Below are positions 8,464-14,670 of a stretch of DNA of 45,479 nt, piece after piece. The stretch covers positions 1-45,479 of the forward strand of contig NZ_JAVDDV010000024.1 of the NCBI RefSeq assembly GCF_030848565.1, written 5' to 3'. The notes beneath the pieces were generated by a model. That model saw nothing but the letters and a program-made list of their open reading frames with translations, ran no database searches and was not told the DNA's origin. A program made the translations under genes and the position numbers. Source of the stretch: Natronolimnohabitans sp. A-GB9 (GTDB taxonomy: Archaea; Halobacteriota; Halobacteria; Halobacteriales; Natrialbaceae). Every line of letters begins with the position of its first letter. The stretch's first letter is position 1.

Positions 8464-8572
8464 CGGATGGGGTCGAGACTAACTGTGAACTGCGCGTCGA
8501 TTGTGGCGTGCATGGGTCACTTCGGGGTAGGTACCAGAGGTGACCCTGTTTCCACAGGAGTCAGTTACGACT

Positions 8573-8779
8573 CTAGACCAGTTTGGGACACGACCAATTA
8601 TCTTCGCGTCCGTCTCCAGAGAATCCTAGAAGTGCACCTCCCTGAGAATTAGGTATCTCTGGAGTCAATTGATCCAGTGCCTTCTCTGTATTTGATATAA
8701 AGTACTTTCTAGTACCAATTGGTACAATCGCGATAGCAGCGGTGAGTATAATCAGCAGTATATCCAATATAATACTCAT
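8573..8779 (-). CDS. Small single-span membrane protein
   Basis: This 68-residue protein has one N-terminal hydrophobic segment (MSIILDILLIILTAAIAIVP) followed by a short basic patch and a polar C-terminal tail. No family is recognised. A TATA-like ATAAATA box at 8805-8811 is centred about 29 nt upstream of the ATG, which suits a leaderless transcript and supports this start. The region is AT-rich for this genome and lies directly to the right of the IS, so the gene is probably island cargo. Confidence 0.5.
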   Translation of the reverse strand: MSIILDILLIILTAAIAIVPIGTRKYFISNTEKALDQLTPEIPNSQGGALLGFSGDGREDNWSCPKLV

Positions 8780-8804
8780 ATCTCTCTTCCATTCAACTAT
8801 GCTG

Positions 8805-8811
8805 ATAAATA
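8805..8811 (-). promoter_or_regulatory. TATA box for the small membrane protein
   Basis: TATTTAT on the minus strand is centred about 29 nt before the ATG at 8779, the usual spacing for a leaderless haloarchaeal gene. Confidence 0.45.
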
Positions 8812-8834
8812 CTACGAACCAGATTATGATATTG

Positions 8835-9629
8835 TCAGCCGGCAGTCGGTGACCGAAGATCGAGCGATCGGGCAGCGTCCGCCGAAATAACGATATTCAT
8901 CTCCCCGAGTTCCACCGGACCGTCCGCGACCGATTCGATGAGATCGGCGAGCGCCTCGAGGTAGGTTCGATTACGATCCTCCTTGATCGTCAGCGTCGCC
9001 TTCCCGTCGTGTTCGACCGCGCGATTCTCGAGGTACGCGGCAACGAACGTTTCGCGGACGTCGGTCGGAGCGCTCTCGAGGTAGACCGGCAGCGAGAGAT
9101 GTTGCTCCGTTTTCGAGCCCACGGGAGCACCGAGCACCGAGAGCACACGCCCGAGAACGGGACCGTCGGTCGTCGGCCGCGCTTCGTCGGCACGGCGATC
9201 ACGATCGTCGACGAGCTGGTAGTCGACCCCGGCGTCCTCGAGCGCGGTGAGTACGTGGCTGTCCGTCCCGTGGAGCGCGAACGACGGCATGTAGTTTCGC
9301 TCGGTGATCGACCCACCCGAGAAGACGTTCGCGACGAGAACGTTCAGCGGCGTGAACTCGGGATCGGCGTACCCACACTCGAGCCAGCCGTAGTCGCGGG
9401 CAGTCTCGAGCCCACGTACCGGGTCGGGTTTCGAGCCATCGAGCCACGGCCGGACCCGACCCCGCGGGAGATCGAGTCGCGACGCGACGGCACTCGAGCC
9501 CTGGTCGGGATGTCGCTGGTGGTGCTCGCGGACCCGGCGATAGTCTTCGACGGCACTCCAGGTGTCGGCGTAGGCCCGGGAATCGTAGGTGCGCGCGAGC
9601 GCGCGCTCGGCAACGAGCGACGTGGACAT
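8835..9629 (-). CDS. HTH protein with LAGLIDADG-like C-terminal region
   Basis: This 264-residue protein is read from the ATG at 9629; the frame extends to 9668, but MSTSLVAERALARTYDSR looks like the true start. Residues 25-75 (TWSAVEDYRRVREHH ... SSAVASRLDLPRGRVRPWLDG) form a helix-turn-helix. The C-terminal part contains LGRVLSVLGAPVGSKTEQ and LPVYLESAPTDVRETFVAAY, a pattern like the LAGLIDADG homing-endonuclease fold (LG..L..LG.P.G.K ... LP..L..AP...R..F...). The acidic catalytic residues of an active endonuclease are not evident, so a domesticated DNA-binding regulator is more likely. It is divergent from the pilin pair, and two TCAGATCTGA palindromes lie between them. Moderate certainty on fold, low on role. 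Confidence 0.6.
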   Translation of the reverse strand: MSTSLVAERALARTYDSRAYADTWSAVEDYRRVREHHQRHPDQGSSAVASRLDLPRGRVRPWLDGSKPDPVRGLETARDYGWLECGYADPEFTPLNVLVANVFSGGSITERNYMPSFALHGTDSHVLTALEDAGVDYQLVDDRDRRADEARPTTDGPVLGRVLSVLGAPVGSKTEQHLSLPVYLESAPTDVRETFVAAYLENRAVEHDGKATLTIKEDRNRTYLEALADLIESVADGPVELGEMNIVISADAARSLDLRSPTAG

Positions 9630-9677
9630 GTACGGATCGTGAGGTCGAACGTACATTACTGTTGTCAAGTATCGGTT

Positions 9678-9756
9678 TCAGATCTGAGAATTGCCCTCAA
9701 ACACGGTTCAAGGCCCTCTTGGATCGGTTCTGCGAGTGGCTGATTATCAGATCTGA
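9678..9756. promoter_or_regulatory. Paired TCAGATCTGA palindromes between regulator and pilins
   Basis: The perfect 10-bp palindrome TCAGATCTGA occurs at 9678-9687 and 9747-9756, 69 bp apart, in the divergent intergenic region. Two identical palindromes upstream of a divergently transcribed HTH gene are a classic operator layout. Binding by the adjacent regulator is inference. Confidence 0.45.
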
Positions 9757-9914
9757 AAACCTTTCGTTCCTACTGGACTGTCATTACCCCATAGGTTTAT
9801 ACGAGGGAAAGGATCTCGTTGCAATCAACATCCGACAGCGACGAAGGAAGGTCGCTCGAGGTGGCTGGTATGCGTGGTCCCTCGAGCGCACACATGGCGG
9901 TTGGACGTCGCCGT

Positions 9915-9947
9915 GTATAACCCTTCTCGCCGATCGGATGTGGTGAG
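9915..9947 (+). promoter_or_regulatory. TATA box and Shine-Dalgarno of the pilin operon
   Basis: GTATAA at 9915-9920 lies 33 nt before the pilin ATG at 9953, and GGTGAG at 9942-9947 sits 5 nt before it. This gives a short leader with a real ribosome-binding site, unlike most genes here. A second TATA-like TTTATAC lies near 9796. Confidence 0.5.
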
Positions 9948-9952
9948 AAACC

Positions 9953-10462
9953 ATGGACGCAGACCTAACCAAATACAGACAGAAGTTGATCGGAAGCGAG
10001 GAGGAACGCGCAGTATCACCAGTCATTGGGGTCATCCTGATGGTGGCCATCACCGTTATCCTGGCAGCCGTGATCGCGGCGTTCGTGCTGGATATGGGTG
10101 ATGATATGGGCAGTGAACCGTTGACTGCCTCCGTTGATAGTGAGGTGACGTACTCTGATGACGAGGTCGTCATCGAAGCCATCGATACGGGGAACGCGGA
10201 CGAATTTCTAATTCGTGCAACTGGCGAGAATGAAGATGACATCTTTGATGATGGTCAGTCTGATACCTTCACATTCGACGGATCGGGTGACACTGTAATA
10301 CTATCCGCGGATGAGGATAATGACGACGTGGACTTTGAGGAGAGTGATGTGAGTGAATTCACAAGTGATGGTGACAAAGAAGCAGAACTACGAATTATTG
10401 CAGTTGACGGTGACGACGAGACACAAGTTTCCAGCGTAGATGTTGTCTGGAATAATCAATAA
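9953..10462 (+). CDS. Type IV pilin (PilA-type), copy 1
   Basis: This 169-residue prepilin has a short charged leader ending in EEERA, then the conserved haloarchaeal hydrophobic segment VSPVIGVILMVAITVILAAV. A PibD-type prepilin peptidase would cleave just before or within this start, leaving the hydrophobic helix for pilus-core packing. The rest is a highly acidic beta-rich head domain. It lies 21 bp upstream of a second pilin whose first ~90 residues are almost identical while the C-terminal heads differ. Such minor pilins mediate surface adhesion in haloarchaea. No assembly ATPase or membrane platform gene is present, so it must use machinery encoded elsewhere. Confidence 0.88.
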   Translation: MDADLTKYRQKLIGSEEERAVSPVIGVILMVAITVILAAVIAAFVLDMGDDMGSEPLTASVDSEVTYSDDEVVIEAIDTGNADEFLIRATGENEDDIFDDGQSDTFTFDGSGDTVILSADEDNDDVDFEESDVSEFTSDGDKEAELRIIAVDGDDETQVSSVDVVWNNQ

Positions 10463-10482
10463 GATATCCAAATAGATTGATT

Positions 10483-11055
10483 ATGGACGCAGACCTAACG
10501 AAATATAGACAGAAGTTGATCGGAAGCGAGAAGGAACGCGCAGTATCACCAGTCATCGGGGTCATCCTGATGGTGGCCATCACTGTTATCCTGGCAGCTG
10601 TGATCGCAGCGTTCGTGCTGGATATGGGCGATGATATGGGTAGTGAGCCGTTGACTGCCTCCGTTGATAGTGAGGTGACGTACTCTGATGACGAGATCGT
10701 CATTGAAGCCATCGATACGGGGAACGCGGACGAATTTCTAATTCGTGCGGACGTCGATACGGAGGATGGTAGTTCAGACTTCGGTGAGGAATTCTTCTTT
10801 GATGAGGATGAGAGTGACGATGTCTCAGAGTCTGGAACATTTACATTCGACGGAGCGGGCGACACCCTAGCGCTCGAGCCGGATGAAGATATTGACCAAA
10901 TACATGACCTGAATGATGATGTTGGTGAATTCACAAGTGAAGGTCCTCACGAAGTGGAACTGTCGATCGTTGCGATCGACGGTGACGATGAAACACAGGT
11001 CTCCTCTCTGGAAGTCAACTTCGATGAAGACACTACCACCGGCAGTCCCGACTAA
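10483..11055 (+). CDS. Type IV pilin (PilA-type), copy 2
   Basis: This 190-residue paralogue of the preceding gene starts at ATG 10483; an in-frame TTG at 10477 is less likely. The leader, cleavage region and hydrophobic helix match copy 1 almost residue for residue, as does the DNA from the start codon for about 260 bp. From about residue 90 it diverges: copy 2 carries an inserted acidic stretch (SSDFGEEFFFDEDESDDVSE) and then realigns in the TFTFDG and DGDDETQVSS segments. The 20-bp gap to copy 1 implies co-transcription. A recent tandem duplication followed by head divergence, or gene conversion of the 5' half, is the simplest explanation. Confidence 0.88.
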   Translation: MDADLTKYRQKLIGSEKERAVSPVIGVILMVAITVILAAVIAAFVLDMGDDMGSEPLTASVDSEVTYSDDEIVIEAIDTGNADEFLIRADVDTEDGSSDFGEEFFFDEDESDDVSESGTFTFDGAGDTLALEPDEDIDQIHDLNDDVGEFTSEGPHEVELSIVAIDGDDETQVSSLEVNFDEDTTTGSPD

Positions 11056-11119
11056 CTAATCAATCATCTACCAACAGCAATTACCATATTTTATATTATT
11101 ATGTATTATGTGTAGTGTG

Positions 11120-11389
11120 TCACTCGAGATCGTCGCTATCTAATTCTCCCTCGAGATACGCACATCCACGATCAGTAATCCGATAGAGACCGTCGTCGAC
11201 ACGGTCGACGAGTTCGGCATCACGCAACTCTCCAAGCCGAGCGCTCACATAGTGCCTCGAGTAGTCCGTATTCACTGCGAGCACCCGTGGTGAAAGAACG
11301 AGATCGCTGTCAGCGAGGGTCTCGAGAATTCGATCGTCTGCTTGTGTCATCCACGATACCCTCGGTCTTGCCATACCGGCACGTGCCAT
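11120..11389 (-). CDS. phiH1-repressor-like winged-helix regulator
   Basis: This is an 89-residue winged-helix protein. RVSWMTQADDRILETL followed by an HTH (VLAVNTDYSRHYVSARLGEL), a wing (LVDRVDDGLYRITDRG) and an acidic tail matches the family of small haloarchaeal repressors typified by the phage phiH1 repressor. Start codons at 11389, 11374 and 11350 are all in frame; the conserved SWMT segment argues against the last. Two TGCC-N5-GGCA palindromes overlap the first two starts, so the protein may regulate itself. It lies convergent to the pilin genes inside the island, as expected for an element's copy or lysogeny control gene. Confidence 0.8.
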   Translation of the reverse strand: MARAGMARPRVSWMTQADDRILETLADSDLVLSPRVLAVNTDYSRHYVSARLGELRDAELVDRVDDGLYRITDRGCAYLEGELDSDDLE

Positions 11390-11440
11390 GCTGGCACTTT
11401 AGCGATACTGGTTGATACACCTGATCATAACGTATGTTAT
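11369..11440. promoter_or_regulatory. Palindrome cluster at the repressor start
   Basis: TGCCATACCGGCA (11369-11381) and TGCCATGCTGGCA (11384-11396) are 13-bp inverted repeats spaced 15 bp apart. ATAAC-GTAT-GTTAT (11427-11440) is a third inverted repeat further upstream. GTGTATC on the minus strand (11413-11419) may be the TATA box. The layout fits autoregulation by the adjacent winged-helix protein, which is inference. Confidence 0.45.
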
Positions 11441-11477
11441 CCTACAGATTAACGTAAGTTCGGTTAACTATAAGTAA

Positions 11478-11834
11478 GTGGAACGTTTTGGCTCGCGTGA
11501 CGGAGGCCAGACGGACCCACCGCTATCCGGTCGGTCCTCGAGAAAACGCGGACCCGGTGTTAGGGGCACCGGCCCGCCTGGCTCCCGTACCAAAGCTACG
11601 GAAGCATGTACGCGAACATCGCAACGGGGCAAAAAGCCCCCGATCGATCGCATCGATCAGCCAGTGGTCCACGACCTACGGCACGAACTACGGTTCACGA
11701 CGCACCCGCGACTCCGCCACGATCTCGCCCGGTCGCTGCGTTCCGGACGGCGATCGCCGATCGTCCGTTCGAACGTGACGACGTCGAGAACGGGCCGATA
11801 AGCGCGTTCTTCCGCGCCGATCGCTGGCAGGAGC
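11478..11834. other. GC-rich non-coding stretch with strong hairpin
   Basis: About 360 bp upstream of the broken integrase carry no frame with a recognisable family. The most structured part is an almost perfect stem-loop at 11548-11577 (GCGGACCCGGTG, loop TTAGGGG, CACCGGCCCGC), followed by GGGGCAAAAAGCCCC near 11625-11640, a second hairpin with 5-bp arms. It could be a structured RNA, a secondary site of the element, or decayed coding sequence. Confidence 0.3.
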
Positions 11835-12631
11835 GTGGTGACCGTGAGTAGGGATCTCTCGCCTCGAGAGGCCCGTGACCGGTTTCTCTCCCGTCGTCGA
11901 CAGGAGAACACCGAGAAGACGGTTCGAAGCTACGAGAACCGACTGACTCGGTTCGTACAGTGGGCCGAAGACGAAGGCATCGACTCGATGACGGAGGTGA
12001 CCGGCTGGGATTTAGACGAGTACCGGGCGGCTCGCGAGGCCGCGGGCGTCGCGCCCGCGACGCTGAAGGGACAGCTCTCGGCCGTGAAACAGCTGCTCGA
12101 TTACTGTGCATCGATCGACGTCGTCGAAGACGATCTCCCGGAGAAGGTGAACGTCCCGACGCTCTCGCGAGCGGAGGAGTCCAACGACACGATGCTCGAG
12201 GTCAACGACGCGGAGTCGTTGCTGTCGTTCTTCCGATCGTCGACCCATTGGTTCGGCCGCCCGGAGCACGCGTTCCTCGAGGTCACCTGGCACGTGGGCG
12301 CTCGGATGAGCGGTATCCGTGCCCTGGATCTCCGTGACTTCGATCCGGACCGACAGACGCTCGAGTTCCGACACCGGCCGCCAACGCTGTTGAAAAACAA
12401 GGACGAGGGCGAACGCGTCGTCGGAATCTCCGAACCGGTCGTGAAGGCCCTGCAGACGTACATCAGCCGCGAGCGGTTCGAAAAACGCGACGAGCAGGGA
12501 CGCGAAGCGAGTCAATGCCCGACCCGAGACGATCCGGCGACACTACTACAAAGCGACCGAGCGGGAGGAGTTCGAAGAACTGCGCGCCGAGACAACTCTG
12601 AAACTCGACATAGAAGACAACGATGAGTGAC
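11835..12631 (+). pseudogene. Tyrosine integrase with internal deletion and frameshift
   Basis: The first 220 residues are a good haloarchaeal integrase: core-binding domain (REARDRFLSRRRQENTEKTV...), first catalytic Arg in HVGARMSGIRAL, and the beta-hairpin Lys in LLKNKDEGER. After ERFEKRDEQGRE (about 12505) the sequence jumps and changes frame. The other frame resumes with VNARPETIRRHYYKATERE, the C-terminal helix with the nucleophilic Tyr, and ends at TGA 12629-12631. The HxxR box and the Cys-rich insertion between them are missing, so roughly 80-100 residues have been deleted. The product cannot be a working recombinase. It is related to the intact integrase at 388-1401 and lies 61 bp from the right att copy. 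Confidence 0.88.
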
Positions 12632-12691
12632 GATATCGCCCGAAATTTGGAGCGTACAGCCCTGAAGATGCCGCGATACCGAGTAGTGTCC

Positions 12692-12707
12692 ATCCCTCCG
12701 ACCCCAT
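12692..12707 (+). other. Right att copy of the island
   Basis: ATCCCTCCGACCCCAT repeats exactly the last 16 bp of the tRNA-like end at 1586-1601 in the same orientation. The bases on either side differ (GTAGTGTCC before, ACTTTCCC after), so the match is confined to the expected crossover core. Confidence 0.7.
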
Positions 12708-13089
12708 ACTTTCCCTCCGAACAAAACTGTAATAATCAGGGATTACAATTCTTCCGAACTTTCCATTATAGATGACACTTCGGATTTCTTGTCGCTATCC
12801 ATCCCGGGAGAACCTTCCCCGGAAACCAGTTCTCGAGCAGTGTTGTGTCTCCCACACTCTGAGGAATAGTACGTATCCGAAGAATGCCTGATGTGTCCCC
12901 AATCGCGTGTACTAGCGGAATGCAGCCGTGCGGTGACACCTGTTGCAGAAGCTGGGTACTATCGACGCTGAGTAACCCGACCAAGCGACGGCTCGGACTC
13001 GAGCTGGCGTCCCTGTATCGCTCGAGAGGTCAACCCGTCGCTGTCCGAAAATCCGGACAGTGCGGCCGTCCGGCGGTTGGGGTAGAGTG
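12708..13089. other. Chromosome-side intergenic stretch
   Basis: About 380 bp between the right att copy and the aquaporin promoter hold no gene I can support. A perfect hairpin lies at 13041-13060 (CTGTCCG, loop AAAATC, CGGACAG); its CTGTCCG arms resemble the dispersed palindromic repeats further right but the rest does not match. Confidence 0.4.
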
Positions 13090-13096
13090 CTATATC
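13090..13096 (+). promoter_or_regulatory. TATA box of the aquaporin gene
   Basis: CTATATC is centred about 28 nt upstream of the ATG at 13121, the spacing expected for a leaderless transcript. Confidence 0.5.
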
Positions 13097-13120
13097 CGCT
13101 CGAGACCCATGCGTTAGATA

Positions 13121-13870
13121 ATGACTTCCAGTGAGTTCACCACCAGGCAGAAACTCCTCGCGGAATTTTTCGGATCCGCGACGCTCGTCTTCATCCTTGT
13201 GTCGTCGGGGCTACTCGCCGACGGAATGCTCGAGGCGAGTCCGAGTATGGGCGTACTGTTCATCGGGCTGGCGACCGCCGGCTGGCTGTTCGTCGTCGTC
13301 CAGATGATCGGGCCGATCAGCGGTGGCCACGTAAATCCAGCAGTCACCGTCGCGCTGCTGGTGACCGGCGACGTGGACGCAAAGACTGCCCGACAGTACA
13401 TTCCCGTGCAGTTCCTCGGGGGGCTCGCCGGAGTCTGGCTAGCGGGATTGACCGTTGTGAGCACGATCGGGTGGGAGGTGTTTGCCATCTCCGCTGTCGA
13501 GCGACCGGCGTCTACCTGGGTTGCCGAGTTCCTCGGGACTGTGGTCCTCGCGTCGGTCATCATCTCCCTGATCCGCCAGGAGAGCGATTGGATCGGTCTC
13601 GCGGTGGGCTTTACCGTCGGCATGGGTATCATCGGAACGGCCTCGACGGCATTTTTGAACCCGCAGGTCGCACTCGCTCGCATCTTCACGTCGGGTATCG
13701 CCGGCATCCAGCCGTTCGACGCCGTCATGTTCATGTTCGCCTCGATGCTCGGCGGGATCGCTGCGGGTCTCATGTGGCGCTACCTCTGGCCGCGACCGAC
13801 GCTCATCGACAAAGCGAAACCAAAACCCAGCGACGATACAGTCCTCGACGACTCGGTCGCGAAATCGTAG
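13121..13870 (+). CDS. Aquaporin / glycerol-facilitator family channel (MIP)
   Basis: This 249-residue integral membrane protein has six hydrophobic helices in two repeats. It opens LLAEFFGSATLVFILVSSG, typical of helix 1, and carries the first pore motif in SGGHVNPAVT (about residues 66-75). The second half-helix has NPQ instead of NPA (FLNPQVALAR, about 184), retaining the Arg of the selectivity filter three residues further on than in the canonical NPAR. The family conducts water or small neutral solutes. The altered second box may change selectivity. The gene is monocistronic with a leaderless-type promoter and is the first intact gene outside the island. Confidence 0.88.
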   Translation: MTSSEFTTRQKLLAEFFGSATLVFILVSSGLLADGMLEASPSMGVLFIGLATAGWLFVVVQMIGPISGGHVNPAVTVALLVTGDVDAKTARQYIPVQFLGGLAGVWLAGLTVVSTIGWEVFAISAVERPASTWVAEFLGTVVLASVIISLIRQESDWIGLAVGFTVGMGIIGTASTAFLNPQVALARIFTSGIAGIQPFDAVMFMFASMLGGIAAGLMWRYLWPRPTLIDKAKPKPSDDTVLDDSVAKS

Positions 13871-13935
13871 CTGCGAGCCGAACGCGTTCGAGGTATCGAG
13901 GATCGACGGAACCCGCTTCGGTTCCGAACTGTTTT

Positions 13936-14010
13936 CATACGGTCTCCTGTCGTCACTGGCCGCCGCCCCCATGTGGCGACCGGCGGGACCGCGGGACAGC
14001 AGTCCGTCTC
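13936..14010. repeat. Dispersed palindromic repeat, copy 1
   Basis: CATACGGTCTCCTGTCGTCAC at the left and GGGACAGCAGTCCGTCTCA at the right are the two ends of the family, around a GC-rich foldback. The two ends are near-inverted repeats of each other. Confidence 0.65.
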
Positions 14011-14295
14011 AGTCGTCTCACTCGGGGCTGGAGCGCGCGGCTGACACAGTTCGTCTCCAGGCTCTCGAGGACGAAGCGGCCACTGTGGACGCCGAGGTGG
14101 ATAACGCGGCCGTCGTGGACGACGGGTAAGCCGTCGACATCGACTCGAGAGAGCCGCGAACCGTGGCCCGCGGTGGTCCGGGCCGCGACTCGCGACGCAG
14201 AACAGCAACGGTTTGGCGATTCGATACCGTTCCGACAGAAGCGGGAACCCGAACGACGACCCTCGTTCGGACGTGCGTGGTCGAACGCCCGCCGG
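14011..14295. other. Intergenic stretch, no gene recognised
   Basis: The minus frame contains DVDGLPVVHDGRVIHLG, faintly like a CBS-type strand pattern, but no start, context or full domain supports it. It may be a decayed gene abutting repeat copy 1. Confidence 0.3.
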
Positions 14296-14490
14296 TCAGT
14301 GTGCCCCAGCCGAAGCGCCGTGGTCGTCCTCGAGTGCCGCGAGGACGAACCCACCGACGCTGAGCACCATGATCGTCCCGCCAGCACCAACGAGTGTGAG
14401 TTCGCCACCGAGGAAGACGCCGGCGAGGATGGCGAGGACTCCCGCGACCAATGCTACGAAGCCAGCAGTAATCGCAGTCGAATCGTCCAT
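14296..14490 (-). CDS. Small two-helix membrane protein
   Basis: This 64-residue protein reads from ATG at 14490 (MDDSTAITAGFVALVAGVLA). Two hydrophobic segments (about residues 8-27 and 32-52) are joined by a short Gly-rich turn, and the tail is His/Glu/Asp-containing. Small proteins of this size and pattern are conserved in haloarchaea without known function (I recall a DUF7525-like family, not certain). The longer frame to 14613 lacks membrane-protein character in its added part, so the internal ATG is preferred. It is divergent from the histidine kinase gene, about 180 bp away. Confidence 0.65.
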   Translation of the reverse strand: MDDSTAITAGFVALVAGVLAILAGVFLGGELTLVGAGGTIMVLSVGGFVLAALEDDHGASAGAH

Positions 14491-14554
14491 AACTGAAATA
14501 ACTGGAGATACTCCTGATAAATCGGTCGGATAAACGAGAACCGAACTACTGAAG

Positions 14555-14583
14555 TTATACTGCCGGACAGTCGTCAGTGAGAC
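14555..14583. repeat. Dispersed repeat, short subtype, copy 2
   Basis: TTATACTGCCGGACAGTCGT then CAGTGA matches the short subtype also seen at 18512 and 28608. It lies between the small membrane protein and the kinase. Confidence 0.5.
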
Positions 14584-14670
14584 ATCGGCTGCGCAGGGCC
14601 TAGATTCCCGCATTCCGCCGCTATTCGTCGCCGGCGGTCGTTTTAACTGCTTCAGGATCCATCAGAAGGT

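Larger units (their letters stand above)
1586..12707. mobile_element. Decayed integrated element bounded by 16-bp direct repeats
   Basis: ATCCCTCCGACCCCAT occurs at 1586-1601 and 12692-12707 and brackets about 11.1 kb. The right copy lies 61 bp past a broken integrase gene and the left copy overlaps a tRNA-like end. The interior carries plasmid/provirus-type genes (zinc ribbons, winged-helix protein, phiH1-like repressor), a resolvase stub, an IS element and three further broken genes. It has several stretches of lower GC and contains none of the dispersed palindromic repeats that are frequent from 13.9 kb onward. I infer an integrative element that inserted at a tRNA gene, in tandem with another element to its left, and then lost mobility. 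Confidence 0.7.

Noticed and set aside
13953-14408. Minus-strand frame with DVDGLPVVHDGRVIHLG
   Set aside because: It is faintly CBS-like, but Arg/Ser-rich flanks, overlap with a repeat and lack of a domain partner make it unsupported.
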